Assembly (NCBI RefSeq): GCF_047663525.1
Contig: NC_092612.1
Location: 281,501-345,500 of the forward strand
Origin: Anas platyrhynchos
Lineage: Eukaryota; Chordata; Aves; Anseriformes; Anatidae
DNA length: 64,000 bases
Direction of reading: 5' to 3'
The position numbers were made by a program, and so were the translations under genes. The notes beneath the pieces were generated by a model. That model saw nothing but the letters and a program-made list of their open reading frames with translations. It was not told where the DNA came from and made no database searches. Positions within the stretch are counted from its first letter, which is position 1, and every line of letters starts with the position of its first letter. Positions 32,801 to 45,790 of the stretch are shown here, one piece after another.

Positions 32801-35800
32801 CTGTAACCAGCAGGTGTAAAACTACCCTAACTGGAACTAATGGGTGTAAAATACCCCAGTTTAACAGTGCTGCTTTAAGCTTGGGGCTCCCTTTTCTTTT
32901 TAACTCCTTTCATTCCTGTTTCCAGTCCGCTGCTTTGCGTTGCCTGACTCATTTTCTCTGTCTCTCCAGACGACATCATCTGCCTTGAAAGGTGCCATTC
33001 AGCTGGGCATTACACACACAGTTGGAAGCTTGAGCACCAAACCTGAAAGAGATGTTCTCATGCAAGATTTCTACGTAGTAGAAAGTATTTTCTTCCCAAG
33101 GTGAGTGTTTGCTTTCTCTTCTGTGTCGTGCTTTGGTAGTGCGTAGCAGCACTAGTTCCTAGCCCTGCTTGCATGTTAGGAAGTGGCACCAAACCCGGGC
33201 AGTTGATTTCAGGAGTGAGCACAGGTCTCCTGAGCAGAGCTGCACCATGTGCTGCTTATGGACCAGCTCTGACACCTGCCTGTGACCTCCTGTCTCTGAA
33301 GAGGTCCAGCTCTTCCCCAGATGTGAGCACCTTTGCTCTTGTGAACAACTGCAGGCTTGCTGTTGTGCGTGCATCCTTGTGTCCATCCTGGGTGGGTGCT
33401 TTTTGGCCCTTGAGTGTGTTAGAGGCAGCCAGCCAGTGGGTGGTTGCTTTTTGGGTAGTCTCTTAAGAAACCTGACAAATGCAAATACCTGTATGCCCTT
33501 CTGTCCTTGATCAGTGAAGGGAGCAACCTGACCCCGGCTCATCACTACAATGACTTTCGGTTCAAAACCTACGCTCCAGTGGCCTTTCGTTATTTCCGGG
33601 AGCTGTTTGGGATCCGACCTGATGACTATCTGGTAAGGTGTTGGTTGTACCAGGTTCCCATTTGTTGCATGCTCTGTGATGGGTGTTCCCCTCCTCAGAG
33701 CTGTGGAGTGCTCTGCAGGCACAGCGCTGGATGCTGTCTGTGACCCTGGGGTTTGACTCTGTTGATCTTTAAAAGGAAGAGCCTGTGCACTGCAGTTTTC
33801 CGTTGATGTCTCCTTCACCTCTGCTTTCTCATCTTCTCCTCAGTACTCGCTCTGTAGTGAGCCACTCATCGAACTTTCTAACTCCGGGGCCAGCGGATCC
33901 CTCTTCTATGTATCCAGTGACGATGAGTTTATCATCAAAACAGTTCAGCACAAAGAGGCTGAGTTCTTGCAGAAGCTGCTGCCTGGCTACTATATGGTAA
34001 GGCGCTGGGGTGAGACTTTCATTGGAAGCTAGGGAAGTGTCCCCCTTGTGTACAAATGTGCTACGTGCTGCCTGGTAGATGCGAGTGGAGGTTTGGTCTG
34101 TGCCTCAGCTGACTGACAGCTTTTGTCTCAACTGTCCAGAGGCAGACAGTCACTGAAGGACACAAACTGCCTGGGTACCGCAAGACTAGGATAGGAGTCT
34201 TGCGTTGCACGTAGTGACTTGGGTGGTTGTAGAAGATTGCAGGCTTTGTGACCAGCTGTGAGCTGTCCTTTCTGCAGTGTTACGCCAATGGTGCCTTGTA
34301 CTTACGTTTCCCTTACCAGAATTATGCTTGGTTCTGTCTACAAAGCTGAAGTATTCTGCTGTAGATTCTGATTTTAGGTTTCTATATATGGAAGCAGCAG
34401 CATTGGGAGTAAAGGCATGTTAATTTTATGAAAGCAGTTACAGGAAAAAAAGGCTTTTTTAGTTTGGAGAGAAATCGGATCCCACCCTGAAGCGTGATGT
34501 GTGTGTGATCCGACTGCTTCATGTCTTTTTACAGCCTGACCTTTTCAAGGCACCTCTGTAAAGGGGAGTTTAGACAGCCCTGCCTTACAGAAGTGCCTTA
34601 GGACTTTTGATGCTGTTGGAGCCATTAACTGAATTCTCTAAACTGTTTCTGAACCCACAAATACTTTTGCTCTGATTATACCTCAAAAACACATTGTTTA
34701 TCTTCAAAATTCTGTCTAATGTCTTCCACAGCCATGACAGTTTTGATCTGTTTGTCCTGATGTACTTAGCTTGACCTAAGTGCCAAATTTAAAATGGCTA
34801 AGCACAAGATCATCCTTTGCCCTGCGGCCTCCCCAGCTTAGCTTCTGTGTGAGTGAGCAGCAAATTCCTCTTGCGTTTACAAGCTTTATCTGACCCATTC
34901 AGCTTTGTAAAGAGGTTATTAGCAGTAGGCATCACCCATCTGTTCCCCATGCTCACCTGCTCATGTCTCTTAGCTTCTTTGGTGATGGCTTTGAATCATT
35001 GCCATTTCCATTTCAGCTTAGAAGCACAGGAAGGAGCAAATAAATCCTCTGAATAGCATGTGAATAACCAGGATGGCTTTGAAGGTATTTGTGTTTTTGG
35101 CACTTTAGAACTTGAACCAGAACCCAAGGACGCTGCTGCCAAAGTTTTATGGCTTATACTGTGTCCAAGCTGGGGGCAAAAACATTCGGATTGTTGTGAT
35201 GAACAACCTTCTGCCACGCTCTGTGAAAATGCACCTGAAATACGACCTGAAGGGCTCCACCTACAAACGCCGAGCATCCCAGAAGGAACGGGAGAAGGTC
35301 TTCCCAACATACAAGGACTTGGATTTTATGCAGGACATCCCTGATGGCCTCTTCTTAGACTCAGACATGTATAACGCTCTGTGCAAAACGTTACAGAGAG
35401 ACTGTTTGGTAAGTGGAGGGGTGAAGAGTAGTATGGAGAGATCTTTCCTTTTTCTGAGCCTTTTCCATTAAAAATGGGGTGGCAGCTGTCATTCTCGTAG
35501 TCTCTACCAGGGGTGTTGACTAGAGAACTTGTTTTTCCATGGTGGTGGGGACAAGAAGACCTGGAGCCCAGTTGCACACAGCTCTGTACGTAGAGGCAGA
35601 GGACAGAAGCAGTGTCTCCTCTCCCTCTGCTCGGGTTGCACTGTGGAGCAGGGCAGGATCTGGGGAGAGGGGCAGGAGACTTGACTGAGCCTGGGCTCAA
35701 GCTGTGAGCTGCCTCTGAGCAGCGATGCAAAAATCAGTGGTATCCCCGGGTTTTGGTCTCTTTCTGCAGAGGAGGAATAGCAGTGGTTTTCCTGTAACTC

Positions 35801-38800
35801 CCTTTGGCATCTGTAGATGAGCTGAGTGTGCACAAGCAATGGATTAAAAGTCATCCCCTCTATACACTCGGGGCTCTAGGCAGAAATGCTGACTGCACCG
35901 TTGCAAATGTCTGCTCTGACAGTTTCCCTGGGCTTGCAGTACTGAATGAGCCTTCGTTGACTTTCTGCCCAGGTCCTGCAGAGTTTTAAAATCATGGATT
36001 ATAGCTTGCTTGTGGCAATCCATAACATTGATCTGGCACAGAGAGAGCACGCCTTGGCAGATGGCACGTCTCAGGCCGATACGCGGCGACCCGCTGCCCA
36101 GAAGGCCCTCTACTCCACGGCCATGGAATCCATCCAAGGAGAGGCCCGGCGAGGTGGCACCATAGAGACAGATGACCAGTAAGTTCGTGTCGGTGTTGCT
36201 GTTCTCACTGAGGTACTGTCAAGAGCGAGGAGTAAAACCCAAGCTTGCCTAATGGAGACTTCATTTAGATGCAGACTGGGCTCTGTAGGATTGATGGACA
36301 GAGAATTCTCAATATCAAATCTTCTTGTGCTTTAGCTTTGGCTTTGACTTCCCTTCCTTAATGTGCAAAAGATCTTTTGGCCTTCCAGGTGGCTTAGAGA
36401 GTTCTCTGCTCACCAGTTTTTGGCAGCTTCAGATAGCTAATATCCATCTGTCTCCAAGAGGCATAGTGATTGCTTTGTTAGATCAGACTAACAGCCCATA
36501 AAGTCCAGTTGCCATCTTCGGTATGGATGGTGGTCGGTGCTCTTTGCAGTTGCTTGGTCTCTTCTCCTGAAGGAGTTGGGATTAATCCTCGTCTTCAGTA
36601 AGACTGGCATACAGACAGGAAAGGGGGGCAGTTCTCGGGAGGTTTAGTGAACTTACTGAAATGTTCTGCTCTGATTCGTTTTCCCCAATTTGTTAGCTGA
36701 ACAGGAGGAGCCTCCTGCGTGTTGATGCTTGTTAAATAGTTCGCATAATACTCAGCCCACGCCAGGCAGCCTGAGAGAGGCAGCAGGGTGTGAGAACACC
36801 CTGTTTCATGTTTGTGCTCTGTCTTCTTCTAGGATGGGAGGCATTCCAGCCCGTAATGCGAAGGGCGAGAGACTGCTCCTTTACATTGGCATCATTGATG
36901 TGCTGCAGTCCTACAGGTAAGAGACGTTGAGTAATGGCTGCGTATCACCTAAGAGTGAAAATCACTTCACAGCATTGTCTGTCCCTGCTTGTTTGTCAGG
37001 ACTGGCTTTCAAGAAAAAAATATGTTTTATTAACCACCTTCATTTATTTTTATTTTCTTGAAGTTGGGCTTTTGGGGATTGCTTTCCAGGCCTTGTTTAC
37101 CATACTTATTTCATGTTCCCAGAATGGATTTACTCTCATGAAGTGTTTTTTTTTTTTTTTTTGTATGCTGTGGTTGTTGTGCACAGGCACTGTGCAGGAA
37201 GTGGCGAGGGAAAAAGTAGTGGTGGCTTAAAATGGCCATAACCACTTCTCCCTATGAAAGTAAAAATAGGTGTAAGGCTTACCTTCTATTTATATTCAAA
37301 TGCAATATACAGGAAGTTACATACGTAGAGTCTGTTAAAAGTCATAGCAAGTTAACTATCCGTGTTAATTACGCCTGTGAAACTCTCCGCTTGCCCCCCA
37401 ACTCTGCCCCAAAACACTGAAGCTGCGGTTTCACAAGGTGTGAGGTGCTGTTCCAACAGCTCTGAGGGCACAGGGCTTGCTCTACCACGGCTGTGCTGAT
37501 GGCCCAGCGCTAGTTCTCTTGTCTTGTGCTGACTCTGGTGCTTTCTGAACCCTCCCTCAGGGTCACTCCGTTCACTCACCCTGCAAAGACAGTTTTCTGC
37601 TGAATTAGGGAGCTGAGTCACCTCTCGGACAGATGCAGTGAGCAAAGTTGTTGTAAAGGAAGCCTGGGACTGCGCAGCAGGGACAGGAAAGCAGTGCAGG
37701 ACAGTGAGCTGTTCGGGCAGCCCCGGCAGCTGCAGAGTGGGACAATGGAGAGAATCTAAAGCCAGAGCAGTCAGTTGTTTGGGGTGTTTGCCACTGCTGT
37801 CAAAAGGCAGGCTCAGTAATGAGTGAGCGTTACATCATACATGGATTGGTTTGGAAATTGTTCTGAATTCTTTCCTTTTCAGATTTGTCAAGAAGCTAGA
37901 GCATTCTTGGAAGGCCCTTGTACACGACGGGGTAAGGAGTAAAAACTTCCACAGTTTAATTTGTTTTTCAATAATACCAGCTCACTGCGCACAGGATCCT
38001 GGTTTCCTAAGGAGCACGTGTATTTGCCTTTTGAAATAAAAGTAGTATTTTCTAGGTAGTGTCAGATTTGTTAATGCTTTTCATCCACTTATTTCTTAAC
38101 AAATATCGATTGCTTTGTATGTAAGGCAGAACTCTAATCTGTTTCTCACAGCTCTCTTGGCACTGTGAGAACCCGACTGTTCCTAGTCCAATGTAGCATG
38201 TGTCAAGGTTAGCAGTGGGAAAGAAGCTCGTGTTAACTATAATCCCTTACTAATTAAGATTCACGTGTTAATGTTTATCCCTTTTAGGACACTGTGTCTG
38301 TGCACAGACCCAGCTTCTACGCCGAAAGATTCCAACGGTTCATGTGCAACACGGCATTCAAGAAAATACCACGTAAGTACCTCTGTGCAGGCGTACCCCT
38401 GGCAGTTGCCATTGTTTCTGGCTTCTTGCGCAGCAGCTGTGGTTTGGGAAGGTGAATGACAGCATATAAGACCTCTAGGAAGTCTGCTGTGCTATGTCAC
38501 CTCTTTCTTCCACCTAGATTGTTCTTGCCTCACAAATGTGACATTATAGGAGCTGTTTCTTCCATCAAAATGTTCCTTCAGAGTACAGCCCTCGTTCCAG
38601 TCTCTGTCACCAGAAAGTTGCTGTGTCAGGTCTTTTACTCCTTCCTGAGTACGGGGTGTTACTAAAGTGCTGCCTTGTTCTTTGTCTTTAAGTAAAGCCA
38701 TCCCCTTCTAAGAAGAGCCGGTCTGGCACCGCAGTTCCTCGTCGAAGCTGTCAGGGAGGAGTGCCTTTCCAGTCACACATGTCATGTGAGACAAAAGCAC

Positions 38801-41800
38801 AAGTAACGACAGAGGTGGATGTAGAGCAAGGTTGGTACCTGGGTGCAAAAAAAAATAAAAATCCTAGCAAAGTTCTTTTTCAGCTTGTATTTGTCTAATC
38901 AAAGCTTTCTGCCTCCTGAGCTGTGCAAGACGCCTCCGTGTGGTTCTGCAGTCCTGCTAGGGGCAGGGTCTGTTTTCTGGGTTCATAGGTGCCAGAAACT
39001 GGGCTGAGGCTGTACGGCAGTCTCAGGTGTCTGGTCTCTTCCCAACAGCACATGCCATGGGATTTAGGTCAGTTGGGCTAGGCAGGCCTGTGGAGCGTCA
39101 GACTCCAAGCAGAGAACTGAAGGCAGGGCTGTTTATTCAGTGCTCAAATGTCTTGGATGTCTCGGATGGGATCCAGCTCAGATCCTGACCCGTGGCTAGT
39201 GTGTTCTGGTGATGGAACAGTCTGTGCTTCAACTCAGGTTCCCACCTTGGTCGTCCAGATCTCCTGCCCAGGACTCTGCCAGTAGATGAAGCTAACAGCG
39301 ATTCCGTCGCGACGACCCTGTCCACTTCTTCCTTGGGCAGCGGAGGCCTCAACTCGCCTGCAAACAGGTAAGGCTCTCGCTGTTCTGGTGCATGGCGGGC
39401 CAGCAGCTCCTGTGAGTCAGGTTCATGAGCCACAGGGGGGCTCTGTGCTGCTTTGTGGTGCTTAGTTTTTTGGCATGTTTGCGGAAATACCCGTTCGAGT
39501 GGTCCTTCTGTGGTGATGGGCAAGTTCAGTTCTGTCAGTTCAAGCATGTTCGGGGGGCATTTTGTCACCGTTCCTGCGTGCAGTCTTTTGCAGACGACGT
39601 GATCTTGCATCTTCTGCTTGGGCTGTGCGGGGGTCCCAGTGGCTTTTAGTCCCTTGTGCGTTCTGTATTTAATGGCTTTGTTCTGGAGCTGAGATAACTG
39701 TGCTGGTTGAAGTGAGTTGGTGGAAGTGGCACTGCCAGAATGTACTGGAAGAACTTGAACGTGGCGATGGATGGTACTGAAAGTGACCCAGCTGCCTTGC
39801 TGCACTTCTCAGAGCGTTGGGCTCTCTCACCACTTAGTGATTTGGAGAGCGTGGAGCTCCTGCAGCTCCTCAGGGAAGGAGGCTGCAGGGATGTGTGCAG
39901 GCACAGTGCAAAATACCTCAGGAGCTGAAGTGCATGGAGAGCTGTGAGGGAGAGGATGGCTGCCTGTGAATGTTTTGTGTGTTGCTGAAGTGGTCGAAGA
40001 GTACGAGGAGGAGCTGTGGTCAGAGAACGATCCCTTGCACAGAAGTTTTTCTGAGGTGTTAACTTCTCTTCCTTGGAAGCGATCATAAACCATCTATCTT
40101 CATCACTCCTGACACATTGTCCTGCATCATGGCACTGATCAAAGTGCTGCTCTGTCCTGAGCTGCAGGAGAACGAGATAAATTTGTAATTAACACCTTTT
40201 ATTCCCTCTGTAAAACCTGGAAACTTCTCATTAGGGATCCGAAACCAGAGCTGCTCCTTTCCAGTACATCAGCATGCTTGAGGCATTCTTTTTACTTAAC
40301 TGCAGGTATCTCTCCTTCAATCTCTACGTAGGTCAGTGGGCGTACAAGTGCATAAAGCTGACAGCTCAGCAAAGGATTTGACTAGAGCAGCTACCGGCAT
40401 CTTCTTGCCTAGGTGAGGGGAGGACCCAGACTGCCTGAAACCTGTCTGGAGGGTGTGTTCAGGGAGAGGTACCCGGAGATGTGGCCTGGTGTTTTTTGCT
40501 GGCCAGTGGTTACAGTTTCTGTACGATTTGCTCCCAAAATGCGGCACTGTAGCAGGGTGGGTCCCTGTGCGAAGACTCGGCCATCCTCGGCGTGTCTGTG
40601 AGGCTCGTTGGTAAAACCTCTCCAGATGGAGTCCTTGCAGCTCGTGGCTCTGGCGCTGTTTGTGGTCTGGTGTATGGGATCAGACCTGTGGCTCCTCCGA
40701 GCTCAGCCCTGGGTGGTTCCCCGGGTGCCAAGCCCGATCTGTGTTTGTCCCAGTGCCTCTGGGGCCGAGCACACCGCTTCCCGTACCCTGCAGGCACTCG
40801 AGCACCTGCTCGCTTACTCTCTGCCAGCAAAAAAAGTGTCAACAGGTAGAGGTACTGAAATCGAGGACAGGGAGCAGGCTCATGTTTTCTCCCATGTGGG
40901 ATCTTTAGGGCCTTAGGCTCTGTGAGCTCCCCGTGTTGAGCCTGTTGTCAGAGGCTTAAATCCACTTGTGTGGTTGTGGGAGAGCTGTAAAGCTCTGCAA
41001 ACCCTGAAAATGGAAGCAATTTGCAAATTATTGATTTTTTGTTAATGATGTAACTTGTTGAAAGGGTTTAAAAAGGAATTTTCCCTCTCTACAGAATCCG
41101 CTGGTCTAGTGGGGTGTTTACCACTCCTTGGGGGGGAGGTGACCTCTTAAATCCCTGCCCTGTGCGAAGGGGAGGGAGCCCACCTGAAGGAGCAGGCGGG
41201 GGGGGGAGAGGCAGGATCCTGCCTTTAAGGAGGAGCTCAGCCTTCCCGGGGGTGCTCACACAGCCTCGTGGCTGCCTCCCTGTTGTGGCCACGCGCAGCC
41301 TGTGTGCTGGAGCCGTGCCCTTTGTGGTGGCGTGAGCGGAGCGCGCAGGCGTGGGTTCCCCCCGGGGTGCTGGGTGCTGGCGGAGCTGCCTCTCCCTGCC
41401 CGGCTGCCTGGGCTGGGCCCGGATAATGCTCCAGCACCACCGCCCCCATCCTGGGGCCGAGCACCTGCTGGCTGCAAACCCCGAAGCTGCAGAGGAGGGC
41501 GTGATGCTGAACGAGGGAGGAAGACTTCCTTCGGTATGCAGGGGGCTGCCAGCAGCCTGCCCTGGTTCTGGGAAGGGCAGGGGGGCTGGGACGGCCCGGC
41601 TCTGGCAGAAGCATCACGGTGTGTGAGGAGCTGAAGCACCACGTGCTGCTGTGAGCATCGGCTGCTGACCCGCGTCCCTGGCAAGGAATTCCAGGGGTTG
41701 TCGGTCTGTGTTTTAGAGGGGCTCCTTTTCTCTGTGCACTGTGTCCTGACAGGTGCTGTGTGCACACGGTGATGCATCCTGCAAGCACGACGTAGCTCAC

Positions 41801-42854
41801 CGTTGTTGCACAAGAGGTTTGCCAGGGGCTGTTTCAAACAGAGGTGCCTCTGCCTGTAGAGGCTGAGGCTTGCTGTTCTGCGGTGCTTCGTGGATACTTT
41901 GACCCTGGACTGTTTCCACCCGGGAGCATTTTCCTGTTGATGAGGTGCCTGAGGACTTGTGTGAAGAATTGCTGACAAAAAGTGCTTGTTCCTGATGTAT
42001 GAAGTCACCTGGACTGGGGGCTTGATTTTTCTAGGTGTTGTTTCAGGTGCCTGGCCCTGCAAGGATCGTGTTGCCTGTGACTCTGTACTAAACCTGCCTA
42101 ACAAAGCCTTTGTGACGTGCTGGGATCCAGTGTGCTGGGTGCAGCAGGGCAACCAAGAAATGTGACTTATTGACAGCTCATTCTTATAAACTGCTTTACA
42201 GGTCTCCCCCTTCTGTTTCCCCAGCGGCTCCCCAGGGCCTTCAATACCCGAGCACTCCTCAGAACTGAGGGAACAGTTCGAAGACCTGCAGGAGACGGAG
42301 ATAAGCTTCGTGAGTACTGTGCTTCTGAGGAGGGTGTGAGCAGGGCTGTAGGTGGGTGGGCAGTGACAGGCCACATGGCTCTGGTTCTGCTGCTCCCCAG
42401 AGGTGCTGGGAGCACAGGTGTGGAGCTGTGTGGGTGAGAAGCGACCGGAGCAGGAAACACGTGTTCGTTTTCCTCCGGTATGTGACGGCTCGGTCTGCCT
42501 TGTGCTGGGCACTGTTCATCCTCTTAGTGATAATCTGCTACCCCTAAAGCCTTACATTAGATAAGGTGGGAGGCAAAGCAGAGACCTTTCTCTTTTCCAA
42601 GGGCCAAGAGTGGGTTGGGCGGCAGAGATAAAAGTGGGTGAAGCTGACCCAGACTTTGCTGTCCTAGCGGGGGAGGACACACTCACAGCCCCTCCTGTGT
42701 TAGTGTAAGGCATTGGTTTGGGAAAGCCTGACCAGGAGTGAGCTCAGCATCCCCATTTGCTTTGCCTCTCCCGGGGTGGAGAAAGTTCAGCAGACCAGTC
42801 AGGAAATCTCTGCTGCTTTTCCTCAGCATCTCCCCTCTTTTCTCTTTTCAGTGA
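23886..42854 (+). CDS. PIP5K1A: Phosphatidylinositol-4-phosphate 5-kinase type 1 alpha
   Basis: PIP5K1A makes PI(4,5)P2 from PI4P at the plasma membrane and in nuclear speckles. Exons: 23886-23940, 30610-30644, 31393-31482, 32970-33100, 33515-33632, 33844-33996, 35109-35408, 35973-36178, 36833-36916, 37883-37931, 38288-38372, 38693-38830, 39238-39367, 42225-42309, 42852-42854; 1662 nt, 553 residues (human about 562). The kinase domain holds the ATP-binding Lys in DEFIIKTV (Lys175), [10 protein letters not shown] (240-249), MDYSLL (302-307), the DFG-equivalent IGIID (about 381-385) and the activation loop in [19 protein letters not shown]. The Ser/Thr-rich tail is less conserved. The start lies in an Ala/Gly-rich N-terminus. 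The final exon appears to supply only the TGA stop. Exons 1-13 are firm; the last two rest on frame and splice signals. An alternative exon 14 acceptor at 42201 would shift the frame. Confidence 0.92.
23941..30609 (+). other. PIP5K1A: PIP5K1A intron 1 (6.7 kb)
   Basis: The GC-rich 5' end grades into more balanced composition. It contains the CR1 fragment at 29757-29812, two GGATTCGARTCCC motifs (24931-24943, 25546-25558), and several moderate open frames that I do not recognise. One of these is a 93-codon minus-strand frame at 27967-28248. I see no other gene. Confidence 0.6.
29757..29812 (+). mobile_element. CR1 LINE 3'-end fragment
   Basis: The segment contains GGTTGGACTTGGTGATCTT followed by GGAGGTCTTTTC, ACCTAAATGATTCTGAT. 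This is the characteristic 3' terminal wording of chicken-repeat-1 elements, normally ending in ATTCTATGATTCT. Only about 55 bases are recognisable; the octamer tail is decayed and no reverse-transcriptase frame is present, so it is a dead 5'-truncated copy. It is useful mainly as evidence for a bird or other sauropsid source. Confidence 0.8.
39368..42224 (+). other. PIP5K1A: PIP5K1A intron 13
   Basis: A 2.9-kb intron lies between the tail exons. A GC-richer patch at about 41.1-41.7 kb carries long antisense open frames with Ser/Pro/Gln-rich, low-information translations and no recognised family. Human PIP5K1A has alternatively spliced tail exons in this part of the gene. I did not find a convincing additional exon. 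Confidence 0.5.
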
Positions 42855-43436
42855 GGCAACACCGAGGCCATTGCGATGGAAGCAGATGGTTCTGTGCTCT
42901 GCGTGGTCTGGAGTCTGACAAACCTTCAGCCCCCGTTGCTGACTTTTTTTTTTTTTATTTTAGAAACTTTATCTGGACTGAAACCTAAAAGCTGGAAGGC
43001 TGGGTTACACATAGCGAGGTAGTGTTATATGAGGCTGGGCCAGCACAGCTGAGCCTCAGGATGCCTGAAGTCTCCTTACTGCAGAGCGCATCAGGCGCCG
43101 CTGTGTCCCCCCTGTCCTCCTTGCTTTTGAAGCCTGGCAGGAGCAAAGCAGGCTGCTGGGAGGAGGAGGAGCTGCTCCACATGGGCTGAAGGCCTCTGGA
43201 AAAGGGATCTGACTTTCAGGGAGTTATCTACTTGTGATGCCAACACCACAAACCTTGCAAGAACAGGCAACTCTTCCGAGTTCTGGGGGGAAACGGGCAT
43301 TAGAAGCTCAGCGGGGCAGTTTGCGACAGAGCAGTGTGGTTTTGTTTTGTATTTTAAACGAGTTTTTAATTTAAAAGTTTCCTTGAATTCAGTCATATCA
43401 CTTCTTTTTAGTCCTGCAGTATAGTCATTCTTTTTT

Positions 43437-43442
43437 AATAAA
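43437..43442 (+). terminator. PIP5K1A: Polyadenylation signal, proximal PIP5K1A
   Basis: AATAAA at the end of a T-rich stretch, 583 bases after the stop codon. Confidence 0.5.
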
Positions 43443-44057
43443 TAAGCTTCTCAGTGTTCTACCAGAAAATGCCCCGGGTGAGAGGCAGCGAGGGGCGCTG
43501 ACCGCAAGGAGCCCTCTCCCCGGTACCTGCTCCCGGTGGCAGTCGTCTCCTGAGACAGCGAGGTGGAGAGCAGGGGTGCTCTGTTGTGCTCCCTAGCCTG
43601 GAGGATTTTGAAGATGAAAGCTTTTGAGATGTCAGGGAGGTTTTGGATTGCGTTGTCCCTTGTTCTTGAAATGAGTGTCTTTGTCCCTGCCGTGTTTGCT
43701 TCCCCTCAAAGTAACTGATGGAGGGAGATCTTTGTAACGGGCACACTTTTTAAAGCCTTCAGTATTTCTTAAGCAAATGGACCAAAACTAGCCTGCTCGG
43801 TTCCCTTCCCTGCCCTCCAGCCTGCTGTTACGTTCTGTTGTGGGCACCGCTGGCAAAACTTACGGTTTTTATAGCTCGGCTCCCTTTTGATATCTCCGCC
43901 TGCAGCCTGGCCAGCCGTGCAGAACCGTGCGTGGCACCGATGCTCTCGATGGCTCAGGATGGAGATACCTGCCTAAACGGCTGCCTGCTGTGTGCGCTGA
44001 GACAGACGTCTGCCTCCACAAGAGTGCGGTGCATTTTGAGCCCCATTTAGAGAAAAA

Positions 44058-44063
44058 AATAAA
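44058..44063 (+). terminator. PIP5K1A: Polyadenylation signal, second PIP5K1A
   Basis: AATAAA in an A-rich context, about 1.2 kb after the stop codon. Confidence 0.5.
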
Positions 44064-44790
44064 GCTGGAGGCATGGTTCTGTCGTGGCCATTCCCCCTGT
44101 GCATGAGGCTGTGGCGACGCCTCCCTGACACGGGCTGCAGACACTTCCTAGAGATCTCAGAGATGTTGGACTGATCTTTATTTTCACTAAATGCTTTTTT
44201 AAGAAACGAAGTGACTCTTCCCCATGTTCCTGGTGGGTTAGAATCCTCTGTTCTTTTTTATATAAAAAAGTAATTTAAAGTTTGCCCTTGCAGCAGTGCA
44301 AGGGGTTTCTATGCTAATTAGCAATGATTGCTAAGGAAACCAAGAATGTAGTGGTGTAGAAGGGGATGTTTTTAGTTGATGTTTCAGAGCCAAGTCTCTT
44401 CCCACCTTCCACTTCAAGCTTTTAATTAAAGTGGATGTGACGCAAGCTGATATTTTTTAAGAAAAAACTTCTTTTTAAAAAATTTTTTTTTGAAAGACCA
44501 AGTGGAATGGCCTTACTCCGGATGATCCGGATCCAGAGGGGTTTGCTGGAGTGTGAGAACAGCCTCTGCTCGGAAGCTGGCTGTTGGGTTCTCAAGGGCT
44601 CTCAAACCTCTCGACACCAATCATCGTCCCAGCGAGACCTGTGGGTGGGAGGAAAGATCGGTTCCGGGACACCTCGGGTGGATCTTCCTTTCTCCCTCCC
44701 TGTTACCTCTGACTCTACCCCGCAGGTTACACTTTATAGCTGAAATAACTGTCTATATTAGACACTGTTTCTTACCTTCCCTCCTAACTC

Positions 44791-44911
44791 TTTTTTTTTT
44801 TTTTTTTTTTACCAGGAGGGAAGAAAACCAAGTCTCAATTTTTTCATGATTTAATATTTATGAACTTGTATTTAAATGTTTTTTTTTTTTTTTCTTTTTT
44901 TTTTTTTTTTT
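44791..44911. repeat. Two poly-T tracts
   Basis: T runs of about 20 (near 44791-44811) and about 32 with single C interruptions (near 44879-44911) lie in the PIP5K1A 3' UTR. No retroposon body is recognisable beside them. Confidence 0.7.
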
Positions 44912-45350
44912 CCTGGGGATAGTTATTCAGTGAGTAGGGAGATGGGGGTGGGGGGTGGCATTTATATATGGGAATTATCAACCTCTGCTTTGTAATGGGT
45001 TTTCAGAATAACTGCTATTGTTATTTTTTTTTGCGATTGAAAGTGGCAGGCAACTGCTTTTGTCTTTTGAAACCTCGCGTGGCTTTTCTCTGGCGGGGAA
45101 GGGGGCTTTGGGTCTTACCAACGGGGCAAGAGCAGGGAGCAGCCGGGATCCCAGGCTCTCCTGCCCTGCTCGCCCTCGGTTCTGGCATCGCCACCGGCAC
45201 CGCTTCGCCGCCTGGACCTGTCCCCATGGAGCAGCTCGTGCCGTGTCGTGGACATTGTCATGTTACCCATGTACCATTTGTTGTCATCGGCTGTCTGTGA
45301 TGCCTGCAGCCCCGCTGCCCTGCGTGGCAGCTAATACAGCGTGTGACCTG

Positions 45351-45790
45351 ACCCAGCCTGCCTCTGAGCCTGCTTTCTGGGGGGCCGGGGTGGGCAGGGA
45401 GAGGGTGGCGGTGGCCAAGGGGCCCGCAGCACGCGGGGGCTTCCTTTGTCTCTGGCTGTAATGCCGGGGGCTGGCCCGAGGAGCCCCGTGTGCCCCGGAG
45501 GAAGGCAGACTGGAGCAGTTTGGGCTGGTGAGGGCCGGGTCAAGGCCGCGTTACGGGAGCTGGGCAGCCGTAAATCCATGGGTCCTGGTGGGATCTGAGG
45601 GAGCCGGGGAAAGTCGGTGCTGGGCCACAGTCTGGTGTGTTGGGTGAGCCGTGGGGAAGGGGAAAGGGCTGAGGGCTGGAGGGAAGCAAACAAACGGCCC
45701 TCCGGCCAAAAAGGGCAAGAAGAGGCCCGGGCAGCCTCGCTCCATCCCTGGCAGGGGCTGGAACAACTGGGATGTGACCCGCTGGGGGTG
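45351..45790. other. PIP5K1A-PSMD4 intergenic spacer
   Basis: About 0.4 kb of GC-rich DNA between the presumed PIP5K1A end and the A/T microsatellite upstream of PSMD4. I see no gene or RNA structure in it. Confidence 0.45.

Larger units (their letters stand above)
42855..45350 (+). other. PIP5K1A: PIP5K1A 3' UTR (inferred)
   Basis: AT-rich sequence follows the stop, with AATAAA at 43437-43442 and 44058-44063, ATTAAA near 44425, and two long T-rich tracts (about 44791-44811 and 44880-44911). No gene is supported. The AT-rich character ends near 45.1 kb. An AATACA near 45331 followed by a GT-rich stretch is a possible distal end. Boundaries are estimates. Confidence 0.5.

Noticed and set aside
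42202-42309. Acceptor at 42201 for PIP5K1A exon 14
   Set aside because: It gives an Arg-rich frame unlike the acidic tail and has a weaker pyrimidine tract than the acceptor at 42224. It is kept only as a possible alternative.
41256-42512. A 418-codon minus-strand frame in PIP5K1A intron 13 and exon 14
   Set aside because: It crosses a real PIP5K1A exon on the other strand, is Ser/Gln/Pro-rich with no recognised domain, and has no promoter or splice logic.
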